Source of the DNA: F23-D06 sp963603365
GTDB lineage: Bacteria; Bacteroidota; Bacteroidia; Bacteroidales; WCHB1-69
Direction: 5' to 3'
NCBI GenBank assembly: GCA_963603365.1
Contig: CAVCMI010000018.1
Coordinates: 1-45,748, forward strand
DNA: 45,748 nt
The notes under the pieces are model-generated. The model was not told where the DNA came from. It saw only the letters and a program-made list of their open reading frames with translations, and did not search any database. Made by a program: the position numbers and the translations under genes. This document shows, piece by piece, positions 32,801 through 40,161 of the stretch; positions within the stretch are counted from its first letter, which is position 1; each line of letters starts with the position of its first letter.

Positions 32801-35800
32801 CTCAAAGGTGCTGATGTCTGTCGGGTCGGTCATGACTCCGACCTCGATGAAATAGTTCGCGGAGGTCTTCCTTGCGTTGAAAGAGACCTGCAGGTTGTTC
32901 ATCTCTATATCATTGCCGATGCGCGGCGTGGCTGCATACGAATATGCAGTGGATGAAGCATAGAAATAGAGCGAATAGGGTGCAGAGTTGGCCTGCGAAC
33001 TGTAGGTGTAAGGATAAGCCGTGGTGTAGTTCGTGCCGCGGTACCAGCAAGAGATGAAATTGCCCGCGCCGGAACCCGTTGCTGCGTCAAAATTCTCTGT
33101 GTAAGGAAGCGTTGTGATGGATGTACAGGGTGTAGTTGCAGAAAGCATCTTGTAATTGCTGGTTTCAAACCCGCAGTCAGAGCGCATGCGGATAGTGTAT
33201 TCTGCATCAGGCACAAGGTTATAGATGGTGTAAGGCGATGCGGTAACGGTGCCTTCTGATGTCCATACCGTGTCGGAACTCTGTTTGTATTCAATTTGCC
33301 ATGCCGACTCTGTATTGCCGGCAACCCACTCTAACGTTACGGAGTTGCTGTCTGTGGCGGTAACGATGACATTCGGTGCCACACAGGTAACCGTATTGTC
33401 GCAGGATGAGAACCTCACATTGACGCGCTTTTTCTCTTGGGTTCCGCTCGGCGGCGATGCCGGAGAAATGTCCGAGCCGTCAGTTTGGTAACGGAGTGCC
33501 TTGTAATCGGCAGTGGCATGTACGCGGAATACGTATGAGGAACTGTTGTATGCCCCTGAATTGTCATCCACGATGAGCGCCAGATTGTCTGTTCCGTTGT
33601 ATTGGAACGGTGTGGTCAGCGTCACTTTGTTCCAGCCTAACGTGAAGTTCATCGGGCCGGTATAGACTGCCGTGGCACTGTCAATCGGAATCCATGCACT
33701 GGTGGAAGAGAAAACAGACTGCGAGGTGTGGGCAAGGTAAATGGTTACATTGCTCTTTGCGGTTATCGGAGAAGAATATGCATACTCAAATTCGATGCTG
33801 CCGACATTCATGGCTCCGCCAATCTCGGCGGCATCATAGATCTGCTGGGAATAGTTGTATTTGTAGAAGTTGTTGAACGGAAGCCCGTTGTATGTAGATT
33901 GTGCTCCGTTGTCAAGCGTGGCTTCAATAATAGACAGACAGTTTGTGGTAAAGCTTGCCGTTGCGGTGTCTGCCGATCCTGCAGTGCAGTTGGAGAAGAC
34001 TCGCACGTCATAATCCGTTTCAGCCGTAAGGCCTGTAAGGAAGACACTGGTTCCGGCCACGGCAGAGCTGGCGGTCTGCCAGTTATCCTCTCCGGTTTCC
34101 GTGTATTCTACCGTATATTCGGAAACGCCCTGCATGGCTGCTCCCCACATTACAAAGGCCGATTGTCCGGCGATGTTGGTAACTGTGACATTAGACGGGC
34201 CAAAACAATCAGGCACATAACCGAGTTTCACATCGTCAAGCTGTACATATGCTGTGTTGGCAGCCGGCATATAGAATGCCAGGTGAACAGTGTCGTAAGC
34301 ATCCGTGAACGGCACATTGAATGTAATCCATTCCGAAGTGGCGGGATAGTCGCCGGGATAGATGGTCTTCAGCACCGTCAGCGTGTTCAGGTCGTCAGGG
34401 TCTGTCATGACGCCGACATCCAGACGGCCGTAAGAAGCGCTGGTTTTCTTTGCTTTGAAAGAGAGCATCAGCGTATTGGCATCGTGTGCTGACAAGTCAA
34501 GTGCCCGCGACGCAGCCAAAGAATAGACAGCGCTGGTGGAATAGAAGTAGAGCACGCCCACATTGCCGGAATCGGAAGTGCTGTAGATGTAAGGATACCG
34601 GGTTGTGGAAGTGGCATTGTCTAATCTTGACCAACAGTCGGGGAATGCAGATGTGCCCGTGCCGTAGGTGTCGAAGTTCTCCTCAAACGGGATGACGTCT
34701 GTAGGGAGGCAGCGGGTCTGGAGCGAAGTCAGGTTTGACCAGACGCTTAAGTCGCCGCCGCCACAGTTTGACCGCACATATACGTCATACATTGTGTTGG
34801 GGACAAGTTCGGTGATGGTATACGGATGGTTGTAAACCGTAATGGGCGTGACGCTCTCCGGGCTGGCGCCGGTGGGCACTACTGCGATGTCCCATTCTGT
34901 TGCCGTGCCTTGAGGTGTCCATTCTATGGTGGCAGAGGTGGCGGCAATGTTGCTCGTCTGCACGTCCAGCGGTTTGAGACAGGTCGGCATAAGCGAAACG
35001 GCAAAGTTGTCTATGTAGGTAAATCCCGAAATCGTTGCGGGCTTGCGGAGTGCAAGGTAAGAACCATGGACGTTGATGTCGGAAAGCAATTCTTCCACTT
35101 CATACCAGGTGTTTGTCGTTTCCCATTCTGCTCCGGTCCAGCTTTTGATGGTCTGGAATGTGGAAATGTCCGTCGGGTCAGTCATAACACCCAACTGTAG
35201 AGCGCCATAACCGTTCGTGGTGCTGGTTTTCTTGATCTTGAAACTGACCATCAGCGTATTGAGCGGGGTGGCGTTCGTGTCAATTTGCGGCGCGACTGCG
35301 CAAGAGTATGTTGATGCCGTGCTATAGAAGTACAGACACCCCGTTCCGGAATAAGGCGTAGTTGAAGAGATGTACGGATATGATGTAGTTGTTGTGTACG
35401 TCTTTGACCAGCAAGAAGGATATGTTCCGGTACCCGTGCCGTAATCGTCAAAGTTTTCTGCAAACGGAATGCTCATATAAGTGGAACATTCTGTCCTGCA
35501 GGATACCGAAGCCCACGCACTGGTTTCTGTTCCGCAGACGGTTCTCACATACACCATATAAGCGGTGCTGGCGTTCAGTCCGTCAAACTGGTGTGTGGTG
35601 TCGGTCACGGTGATTGGCGTGGCCATGTCAGGGTTGCCTCCTGCCGTGACAATGCAGACTTGCCATTCCGAGTCTGTGGCTTCGCCGCGGCTCCAGGTTG
35701 CGGTAACACTGGTCTGCGTGGCAGCACTGTCAACGGAGACAAGGCTTTGGGGACGGGCACAGCTGTATCCTTTCAAGGTAATGTTATCAATGGCGATGGG

Positions 35801-37294
35801 AGGGTTGGAACCGGCAGACCCGTTGTTGCGCCACATCAGATAGAGGCGCATAAGGCCGCTGTCGCCCCAGCCGTCGGCACGGTCGAGGATCAGGTTGACA
35901 TGCGCCCAGTCTTCTTTTCTGTTCAGATACTGGTTCCCGGCTACCGTAAGGTAATAGGCGCCGGGCACCGAAGGGACAGTTCCCGTGTTGTTGGCAAACA
36001 CTTGCGTGTGACTGTCTTTGGAGAACCAAACCTTAAGGTAGTCGTTAGTGGTTTCACCGATGCCCTTATAGTCGAAAGTCAAGGCATACTCCCGATAGTT
36101 GGTGTCCAGCGTGATGTCACGCGATGCGAACACCGTGCCGGGCTCGGAATTGTTGTAAGCATTGGTGACTCCATTGTCATTGGAGATGTAGAGCGCCTTG
36201 CCCTCGGTGCCGGTATAGACCGCATTGCCGATGTGCCATGCGTTCACAACGGTGTCGTTGATGAGCGTCCAATTGCTGTTCTCAATGTCGTCTTCAAAGT
36301 CACAAACGTATGGCAGCGTTGCCGGGGTTGTATAAAGCGTATAGGCTGTTATTGTTCTGTACTGACTCTGTTCGCCGCCGCAGTCTGCCGCAACGGAAAC
36401 AAGGTAGGCAGTGTTGGCCGTGAGACCGGAGACATTATAACTGGTATCATAAACCGTAGTCGTGACCAGCGAAGCGGAGTCTCCTTCCGGCATATAGGAC
36501 AAAATCCATGACGATTCTGAACCTTCGGTGTGCCAGGACACATCAAAGGAGTTGGGACCATAGTTGCTGGCTCTCAGATTGCTGACACGCGGACAGTTCA
36601 CAACCGGTGGCGTAAAGGTATAGACGAGTCCGGAATCAGGATGTGAAGTGGTTGTAATAGAAACGTTATTGGTTGTGGCCGTGGAACTTGCGGTAAATGT
36701 TGACCAGTCGCCAGTGCCTGACACAATCAGTTTCTCCGAATTGATGACATCATACAGACCGACGATGGCGCTTTTGGTTGCGGCTATCGTAACCGGCCCG
36801 TAACAGAACTCGATGACATTGGTGGTCTCGTGCAGTTTGATCTGGAAGTTGTAATAGTTGTTGCTGGTATAACTCTGGAATTGCCTCCATTCTATGGTCA
36901 GCACCTGGTTGGGCGCTGTTCCGGTAACCGCATACGAAGCCAACGACCCTGTAATTGGCTTCAAATCGTGCCCCAACGGGGAGATGAAACTGTAGGTTGA
37001 GGTCAAGCTCGGCGTTGTAGCGGTGGCATAATTGCCGATAGTTATATAGCCATTGCTGCATACATAAAGATTCGTGCCTTGGGGAAAGGTGGTTTCCGCA
37101 AACTTGAAATCAAAAGGAAACTGCAATGTCGCATACGAATCATCTGAAGAAAACGACAATGCCGTTCCTTGAACGACGGTGTCATACGCCGAGGTTGTTG
37201 CCTGAAAAGCGTATGACGGTACAGTCTGCGACATGCCCGCCAATGGCATCAGCATACATATCACAAACAGTAGTGAATAGAGTTTTTTTACCAT
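29900..37294 (-). CDS. giant multidomain T9SS-secreted surface protein 1
   Basis: The 2464 residues start with a signal peptide (LYSLLFVICMLMPLAGMSQ). Rough order: N-terminal beta domain 24-232; then FN3-like domains alternating with choice-of-anchor-J/MAM-like domains (nine FN3, six J). A separate domain of about 160 residues (QSTYNGLPFNNF to DNLALIVDDNSG) lies near 1122-1285. A CUB-like domain (TITMCDGIIYDDGG to LYFHSDVSIVKAGFALQVSC) lies near 2185-2295. The T9SS type A sorting domain is at 2390-2464 (TRLYPNPTSSNVTVV, VYDVYGQ, AAGMYFVRI). J domains repeat Y(A/T)ENFD...CW...YPY and LYFYAS. The protein is probably anchored on the cell surface for adhesion or substrate binding. No enzyme motif was seen. 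It is a paralog of the gene at 40162. Confidence 0.92.
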   Translation of the reverse strand: MVKKLYSLLFVICMLMPLAGMSQTVPSYAFQATTSAYDTVVQGTALSFSSDDSYATLQFPFDFKFAETTFPQGTNLYVCSNGYITIGNYATATTPSLTSTYSFISPLGHDLKPITGSLASYAVTGTAPNQVLTIEWRQFQSYTSNNYYNFQIKLHETTNVIEFCYGPVTIAATKSAIVGLYDVINSEKLIVSGTGDWSTFTASSTATTNNVSITTTSHPDSGLVYTFTPPVVNCPRVSNLRASNYGPNSFDVSWHTEGSESSWILSYMPEGDSASLVTTTVYDTSYNVSGLTANTAYLVSVAADCGGEQSQYRTITAYTLYTTPATLPYVCDFEDDIENSNWTLINDTVVNAWHIGNAVYTGTEGKALYISNDNGVTNAYNNSEPGTVFASRDITLDTNYREYALTFDYKGIGETTNDYLKVWFSKDSHTQVFANNTGTVPSVPGAYYLTVAGNQYLNRKEDWAHVNLILDRADGWGDSGLMRLYLMWRNNGSAGSNPPIAIDNITLKGYSCARPQSLVSVDSAATQTSVTATWSRGEATDSEWQVCIVTAGGNPDMATPITVTDTTHQFDGLNASTAYMVYVRTVCGTETSAWASVSCRTECSTYMSIPFAENFDDYGTGTGTYPSCWSKTYTTTTSYPYISSTTPYSGTGCLYFYSTASTYSCAVAPQIDTNATPLNTLMVSFKIKKTSTTNGYGALQLGVMTDPTDISTFQTIKSWTGAEWETTNTWYEVEELLSDINVHGSYLALRKPATISGFTYIDNFAVSLMPTCLKPLDVQTSNIAATSATIEWTPQGTATEWDIAVVPTGASPESVTPITVYNHPYTITELVPNTMYDVYVRSNCGGGDLSVWSNLTSLQTRCLPTDVIPFEENFDTYGTGTSAFPDCWSRLDNATSTTRYPYIYSTSDSGNVGVLYFYSTSAVYSLAASRALDLSAHDANTLMLSFKAKKTSASYGRLDVGVMTDPDDLNTLTVLKTIYPGDYPATSEWITFNVPFTDAYDTVHLAFYMPAANTAYVQLDDVKLGYVPDCFGPSNVTVTNIAGQSAFVMWGAAMQGVSEYTVEYTETGEDNWQTASSAVAGTSVFLTGLTAETDYDVRVFSNCTAGSADTATASFTTNCLSIIEATLDNGAQSTYNGLPFNNFYKYNYSQQIYDAAEIGGAMNVGSIEFEYAYSSPITAKSNVTIYLAHTSQSVFSSTSAWIPIDSATAVYTGPMNFTLGWNKVTLTTPFQYNGTDNLALIVDDNSGAYNSSSYVFRVHATADYKALRYQTDGSDISPASPPSGTQEKKRVNVRFSSCDNTVTCVAPNVIVTATDSNSVTLEWVAGNTESAWQIEYKQSSDTVWTSEGTVTASPYTIYNLVPDAEYTIRMRSDCGFETSNYKMLSATTPCTSITTLPYTENFDAATGSGAGNFISCWYRGTNYTTAYPYTYSSQANSAPYSLYFYASSTAYSYAATPRIGNDIEMNNLQVSFNARKTSANYFIEVGVMTDPTDISTFETLGRFSPAQTNTWELGEINTDSYTGSGRHIAFRMPQWISNYMYIDDVTIQEIPFCGRVQDIAAENITPTSATITWTPGGNETEWEVCYGLSGTVDPGTAMPILTSEDTIALSDLVASSLYDVYVRIVCSNGEYGAWTQYSFRTACGQIETVPYAENFDSYASGQANFPHCWTRFNNYSTSTNYPYVYSTYYYSGGRSLYFYASTSTYNLAILPELSSNLPVNTLRLSFQMRVSTASNKLIVGLMTDPNDVSTFEPVDTVAVTAASTWQLVKVPLASYTGNGKYVTVKTYNVSSGAIYIDDVVLDLIPDCSAPTDLAVTATATTADLTWSDDPSQSSWELVYALAGQNPDYENPIFTNTSSYSLTGLQSNAAYQVFVRTNCAGMPGNSDWASISFVTPSENPAAVPYFHDFTDTTENNNWALQNGTAVNKWYIAQPTGESKNKLFVSNNGTSTDYTINSVSVVWAYRDVMLSSAPTHELSFNWKCVGESNYDYIKVFIGDPAVVNSGNVIAYANTDPEGSTTLAQKLNQQSNTQHFSCIVDGTHSNKVRRLYFLWRNDGSGGSMPSAVIDSVSIVGISCPAPTDLATSNVTNSSVDLSWMPAGNETAWNIEYGPQGFTPGTGTLVPATSNPFTVTGLSAATAYEFYVQAVCGADDASSWAGPVSAVPGSYNFPTSGTATITMCDGIIYDDGGFDGNYSTNCDATVVINPATAGNLVKVVGIGDYATESTFDYLVIYDGSDNTGTQLFTTSGTSTGTIPACTSTTGPLTLYFHSDVSIVKAGFALQVSCETAPVADTCHAPVLTVSDVDVNSATLNWTQEGTPDSWTLYYRKGTDAWTTVNVTTPSPYLLTDLMPESSYEAYMVAHCDTAESENSNTVNFTTLPDGIADYILAQTRLYPNPTSSNVTVVNNSCMIEKVEVYDVYGQTLRVQQVNGNSAVLPAGELAAGMYFVRIITDKGTVVKPFTKR
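33808..33847. repeat. 40-bp inverted repeat, copy in giant gene 1
   Basis: This segment is the exact reverse complement of 43624-43663 in giant gene 2. It encodes QQIYDAAEIGGAM in both proteins. It is one of the longest identical stretches I found between the two paralogs. Confidence 0.8.
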
Positions 37295-37616
37295 AATTGT
37301 TTTTTTAGGGGACTTCTGTTTTCAACCCATTTCAGCCGCCCCTTGAACCTTGTGAAGTCCTTTAGCCAAAGTCCAAAGAAATCGACGCGCCAAATATAAT
37401 GTTTTCCTTATTTTGTTTTTTGTTCTTCCCTTTATTTTCGCAGGATGTTTGTAAAATATTGTATATTATCAATTTATGTTGTCAAATCATTCTATGCCAT
37501 ACACCATGTTTACAGTGTTGTTTTCTGTTGTTTTCGGACTACATTGATACTTCATCCGCATTTGACACACCATATATATTCGTCAACGCTCACTGGCACT
37601 GCCAATTCTTTTTTCC
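37295..37616. other. leader of giant gene 1 and AT-rich spacer
   Basis: No gene is supported here. 37295-37390 is the leader of giant gene 1 (minus strand); it can fold through GGACTTC (37310-37316) and GAAGTCC (37354-37360). 37399-37616 is AT-rich with no open frame that looks coding, and it ends at the operator array before the porin gene. Confidence 0.6.
37391..37398 (-). promoter_or_regulatory. -7 element for giant gene 1
   Basis: Minus-strand TATATTTG matches TAnnTTTG, 97 nt before the start codon at 37294. This implies a leader of about 90 nt. Confidence 0.5.
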
Positions 37617-37660
37617 GTAACAGAATCATAACCGCATTGCAACGGCTTCGCAACGCTCTT
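37617..37660 (+). promoter_or_regulatory. four tandem 11-nt units (PhoB-box-like array) before the porin gene
   Basis: Units start at 37617, 37628, 37639 and 37650 with an exact 11-nt period. Each begins with [G/A][T/C]AAC and is followed by six less conserved bases; the first is GTAACAGAATC. The last unit ends 4 nt before a TTCTTTTG -7-like element. Direct repeats with an 11-nt period just upstream of the core promoter are the hallmark of OmpR/PhoB-family operators. The matching array before pstS (38709-38752) supports a phosphate role. Confidence 0.7.
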
Positions 37661-37664
37661 TCTG

Positions 37665-37672
37665 TTCTTTTG
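37665..37672 (+). promoter_or_regulatory. degenerate -7 element of porin gene
   Basis: TTCTTTTG differs from TAnnTTTG at one base. It begins 48 nt after the start of the 11-nt array, exactly as in the pstS promoter. A weak core element fits activator-dependent transcription. The leader would be about 33 nt. Confidence 0.5.
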
Positions 37673-37710
37673 CCTCGTGAAAAAATTATACATAATCTAA
37701 ATTCAAAGAA

Positions 37711-38712
37711 ATGAAAATGATTTTCAAGAAAGGTCAACTGACCTTAGTGAGCCTGCTGATGGCCATCTCTTCATTGTTTGCACAGAACGACACCGTAAAG
37801 CCGGCTTTCAAGCCAAACGGCAAGCCGGTTGTGACGGTTTTCGGCAACTTCCACTCCGTGTTCACAAGTCCGCAGAAGACAGGTTTTGAACTTGAACGTG
37901 CCTATTTGGGCTATCAACATCATTTCACCCCGAACGTCTCCGCCAAGGTTGTAGTCGATATGGGCAAGTCGTCTGACGTGAGCGACCTCAACCGTCTGGT
38001 GTATCTGAAAAATGCCGTAGTAACCTGGAACAAAGGAAAGTTCACGTTGAACGCCGGTCTTACGGGCATGCAGCTTTTTGATGTTCAGGAGAAGGCCTGG
38101 GGACACCGTTATCTGATGAAGTCGTTCCAGGATGAGTATAAGTTCGGGCACTCCGCTGACCTCGGTTTGGTGATGCAGTACAAGTTCGCTTCGTGGGCCA
38201 AGGCTGACCTCACGCTCGTCAACGGCGACGGATACAAGAAAGTGAACCTCGGCACCGACTTCCTCTATGGCATGGGCTTGACATTTGTGCCGGCAGACGG
38301 GCTGACGCTGCGTGTATATGGTTCTTACCGCGACTTTGACCATAGCGACTCGTTGGCAGTGGGGCAAGGCAACCTTTCCTGCTTCGTAGGCTACTGCGGC
38401 AAAACGGTGAGCGCCGGCGCCGAATATGACGCCATGTGGAACGCCAACAATGCCTCGGGCAAGCACGAACAGGGCGTATCTGCCTTTGTGCGGGTCAACC
38501 TGCCGAAGAACTTTGAGGTGTTTGCACGCTGGGACTATCTGACATCTCTGCACCATTGGAACAGCCGCGACGAGCATACCGCAATTGCCGGTTTCCAGTA
38601 TGCGCCCAACAAGCACATACGCCTCGCTCCTAATGTCAGGGTCGGCATCCCGCGCGGCGACGCTTCTAACCCTTCTGTGGCCGGTTATGTGAATATGGAG
38701 GTAAAACTGTAA
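37711..38712 (+). CDS. outer membrane porin, probably phosphate-related
   Basis: The 333-residue protein has a signal peptide (LTLVSLLMAISSLFAQ) and a mature sequence made of alternating amphipathic strands ending in a C-terminal aromatic/hydrophobic strand (GYVNMEVKL). Strand-like blocks include FELERAYLGYQHHFTPNVSA, KFTLNAGLTGMQLF, LTLRVYGSYRDFDH and FEVFARWDYL. It is shorter than the OprP/OprO porins of Pseudomonas (about 400 aa) but has the general look of Bacteroidota beta-barrel porins. Phosphate uptake is inferred from the next gene, pstS, and from the shared 11-nt arrays. Its stop codon lies inside the pstS array. Confidence 0.75.
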   Translation: MKMIFKKGQLTLVSLLMAISSLFAQNDTVKPAFKPNGKPVVTVFGNFHSVFTSPQKTGFELERAYLGYQHHFTPNVSAKVVVDMGKSSDVSDLNRLVYLKNAVVTWNKGKFTLNAGLTGMQLFDVQEKAWGHRYLMKSFQDEYKFGHSADLGLVMQYKFASWAKADLTLVNGDGYKKVNLGTDFLYGMGLTFVPADGLTLRVYGSYRDFDHSDSLAVGQGNLSCFVGYCGKTVSAGAEYDAMWNANNASGKHEQGVSAFVRVNLPKNFEVFARWDYLTSLHHWNSRDEHTAIAGFQYAPNKHIRLAPNVRVGIPRGDASNPSVAGYVNMEVKL

Positions 38713-38752
38713 CAAAATCGTAACCGTACTGCAACGGTTTCGAAAAACGAAG
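38709..38752 (+). promoter_or_regulatory. four tandem 11-nt units (PhoB-box-like array) before pstS
   Basis: Units start at 38709, 38720, 38731 and 38742. The first three begin with G[T/C]AAC; the first is GTAACAAAATC, one base different from the first porin unit. The fourth is degenerate. Units two and three also match their porin counterparts closely (AACCG and GCAACGG cores). The array overlaps the porin stop codon (38710-38712). A TTTCTTTG element starts 48 nt after the array start. Confidence 0.7.
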
Positions 38753-38756
38753 AGAC

Positions 38757-38764
38757 TTTCTTTG
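38757..38764 (+). promoter_or_regulatory. degenerate -7 element of pstS
   Basis: TTTCTTTG differs from TAnnTTTG at one base, at the same distance (48 nt) from its array start as in the porin promoter. It lies 32 nt before the pstS ATG. Confidence 0.5.
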
Positions 38765-38795
38765 CAACGACAAAAAATAACAAAAAACAATAGAC

Positions 38796-39851
38796 ATGAA
38801 AAGAATGAAAACACGCAATTTGATGATTATGATGGCAGCCGCCGTCCTCACGATGACCTCATGCCACACGAAAGAGCAAAGCAAACCTGTAACCTTGTCC
38901 GGCGCAGGCGCCACATTCCCGCAGCCTTACTACACTATGGTATTCAAGGCCTACCACGAGCAGACCGGAAATGTAGTCTCGTATGGAGGCATCGGCAGCG
39001 GCGGCGGCATCAACAGTCTCAAGGAGGGCGTAGTTGACTTTGCCGGCAGCGATGCTTACCTGTCTGACGAAGAGATGAAAGAAATGAAGCCCGTGGTGCA
39101 CATCCCCACCTGCATGGGCGCTGTGGTTATTGCCTACAACCTCAACGGCGTTCAAGACCTGAACCTTACGGGCGAAGTAGTGGCCAAGATCTATTCCGGC
39201 GAGGTCAAATACTGGGACGATGCCCGTATCAAGGCGTTAAACCAAAATGTAACGCTGCCGCACAAGAAAGTGACACCGGTTTACCGGTCCGACGGCAGCG
39301 GCACCACGTTCGTGTTCACAGACTACCTCTGCAAGGTCAGCCCCGAATGGAGCGCGACATACGGCCGCGGAAAGTCTGTCTCTTTCCCTGCCGGCATTGC
39401 CGCCAAAGGCAACCCCGGCATCGCCGGTGTGCTGAGCCAGACAGACGGCAGCGTAGGCTATGTGGGCTCTGAATACGCTTTCGCACAGCAACTCAACTAT
39501 GCCGCCTTGCAGAATGCCTGCGGCGAGTTCGTGAAACCATCCACCGCCTCTATCTCCGCCGCAGCCCAGACGGAAGTCCCGACCGACACCCGTTGCATGA
39601 TAACCAACTCAAGTGCCCCCGGCGCTTACCCTATCAGCCTCTTCACCTGGATCATCGCCTACAAAGACCTCAACAATGGCAAACGTTCAGCCGCAGAGGC
39701 CGACTCTCTTAAGGCCATGTTTGAGTTTATGCTCTCCGACGAAATGCAGGCTTTGACGGAAAAAATCCATTATGCTCCACTGCCCGCCAAAGTGAAAATG
39801 CAGTCTTTGAAGAATATCAGAGAAATGAGTTACGTTTCCGAGAATAAATAG
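38796..39851 (+). CDS. pstS: phosphate ABC transporter substrate-binding lipoprotein PstS
   Basis: The 351-residue periplasmic phosphate-binding protein has a lipoprotein signal (LMIMMAAAVLTMTSC, Cys about 23). Phosphate-site blocks are LSGAGATFPQPYY, YGGIGSGGGINSL, DFAGSDAYLSDEEM and VYRSDGSGTTFVFTDYL. IVYSGE-type IYSGEVKYWDD and the C-terminal APGAYPISLFTWII are also typical of PstS. It probably delivers phosphate to PstCAB, whose genes are not here; a terminator follows directly. The preceding porin gene and the twin operator arrays mark a small phosphate-scavenging unit. Confidence 0.94.
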   Translation: MKRMKTRNLMIMMAAAVLTMTSCHTKEQSKPVTLSGAGATFPQPYYTMVFKAYHEQTGNVVSYGGIGSGGGINSLKEGVVDFAGSDAYLSDEEMKEMKPVVHIPTCMGAVVIAYNLNGVQDLNLTGEVVAKIYSGEVKYWDDARIKALNQNVTLPHKKVTPVYRSDGSGTTFVFTDYLCKVSPEWSATYGRGKSVSFPAGIAAKGNPGIAGVLSQTDGSVGYVGSEYAFAQQLNYAALQNACGEFVKPSTASISAAAQTEVPTDTRCMITNSSAPGAYPISLFTWIIAYKDLNNGKRSAAEADSLKAMFEFMLSDEMQALTEKIHYAPLPAKVKMQSLKNIREMSYVSENK

Positions 39852-39918
39852 CCGGAATTGCGGGAAGGGAGAAAAGACAAATATCTGTAGAAAAAAACGC
39901 CTCCTGAGGCCGCAAAGA

Positions 39919-39960
39919 AAAGGCGGGGATTCAAAAACCCCTGCCTTTTTTGTTTTTTTT
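39919..39960 (+). terminator. rho-independent terminator after pstS
   Basis: AAGGCGGGG (39920-39928) pairs, with one G-T pair, with CCCCTGCCTT (39938-39947). A T-rich run of about 14 nt follows. It separates pstS from giant gene 2. Confidence 0.85.
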
Positions 39961-40161
39961 GACAGAGCAAACGAAACATAAAATAATATTCCTAAATTTG
40001 CTGCCGCTTTTGGAAAGCGGTTTCACCTTGTTTTAAGGCAGATATGAAAAAGGGCAGGAATGAGGTGTCGCAGAGCGGAGGTTGAGGGATAGTCTGAAAA
40101 GAATGTGAAAAAAGGAACTTTGGTTCATTACAACTCAATTATCAACAAACTAAAAACAACT
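39961..40161 (+). promoter_or_regulatory. promoter and structured leader of giant gene 2
   Basis: TAAATTTG at 39993-40000 matches TAnnTTTG and implies a leader of about 155 nt. The leader begins with the perfect hairpin CCGCTT-TTGGA-AAGCGG (40004-40020), followed by a CCTT/AAGG pairing. No coding frame is supported in it. The leader shares no obvious sequence with that of giant gene 1, although both are long. Confidence 0.5.

Noticed and set aside
35591..36511. 306-codon open frame on the plus strand
   Set aside because: Antisense to the repeat region of giant gene 1; similar shadows recur wherever the repeats recur.
29900..37294. Repeats in the giant gene as a CRISPR array or tandem DNA repeat
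   Set aside because: The similarity is between protein domains of about 90-170 residues with diverged DNA, not short identical units with spacers.
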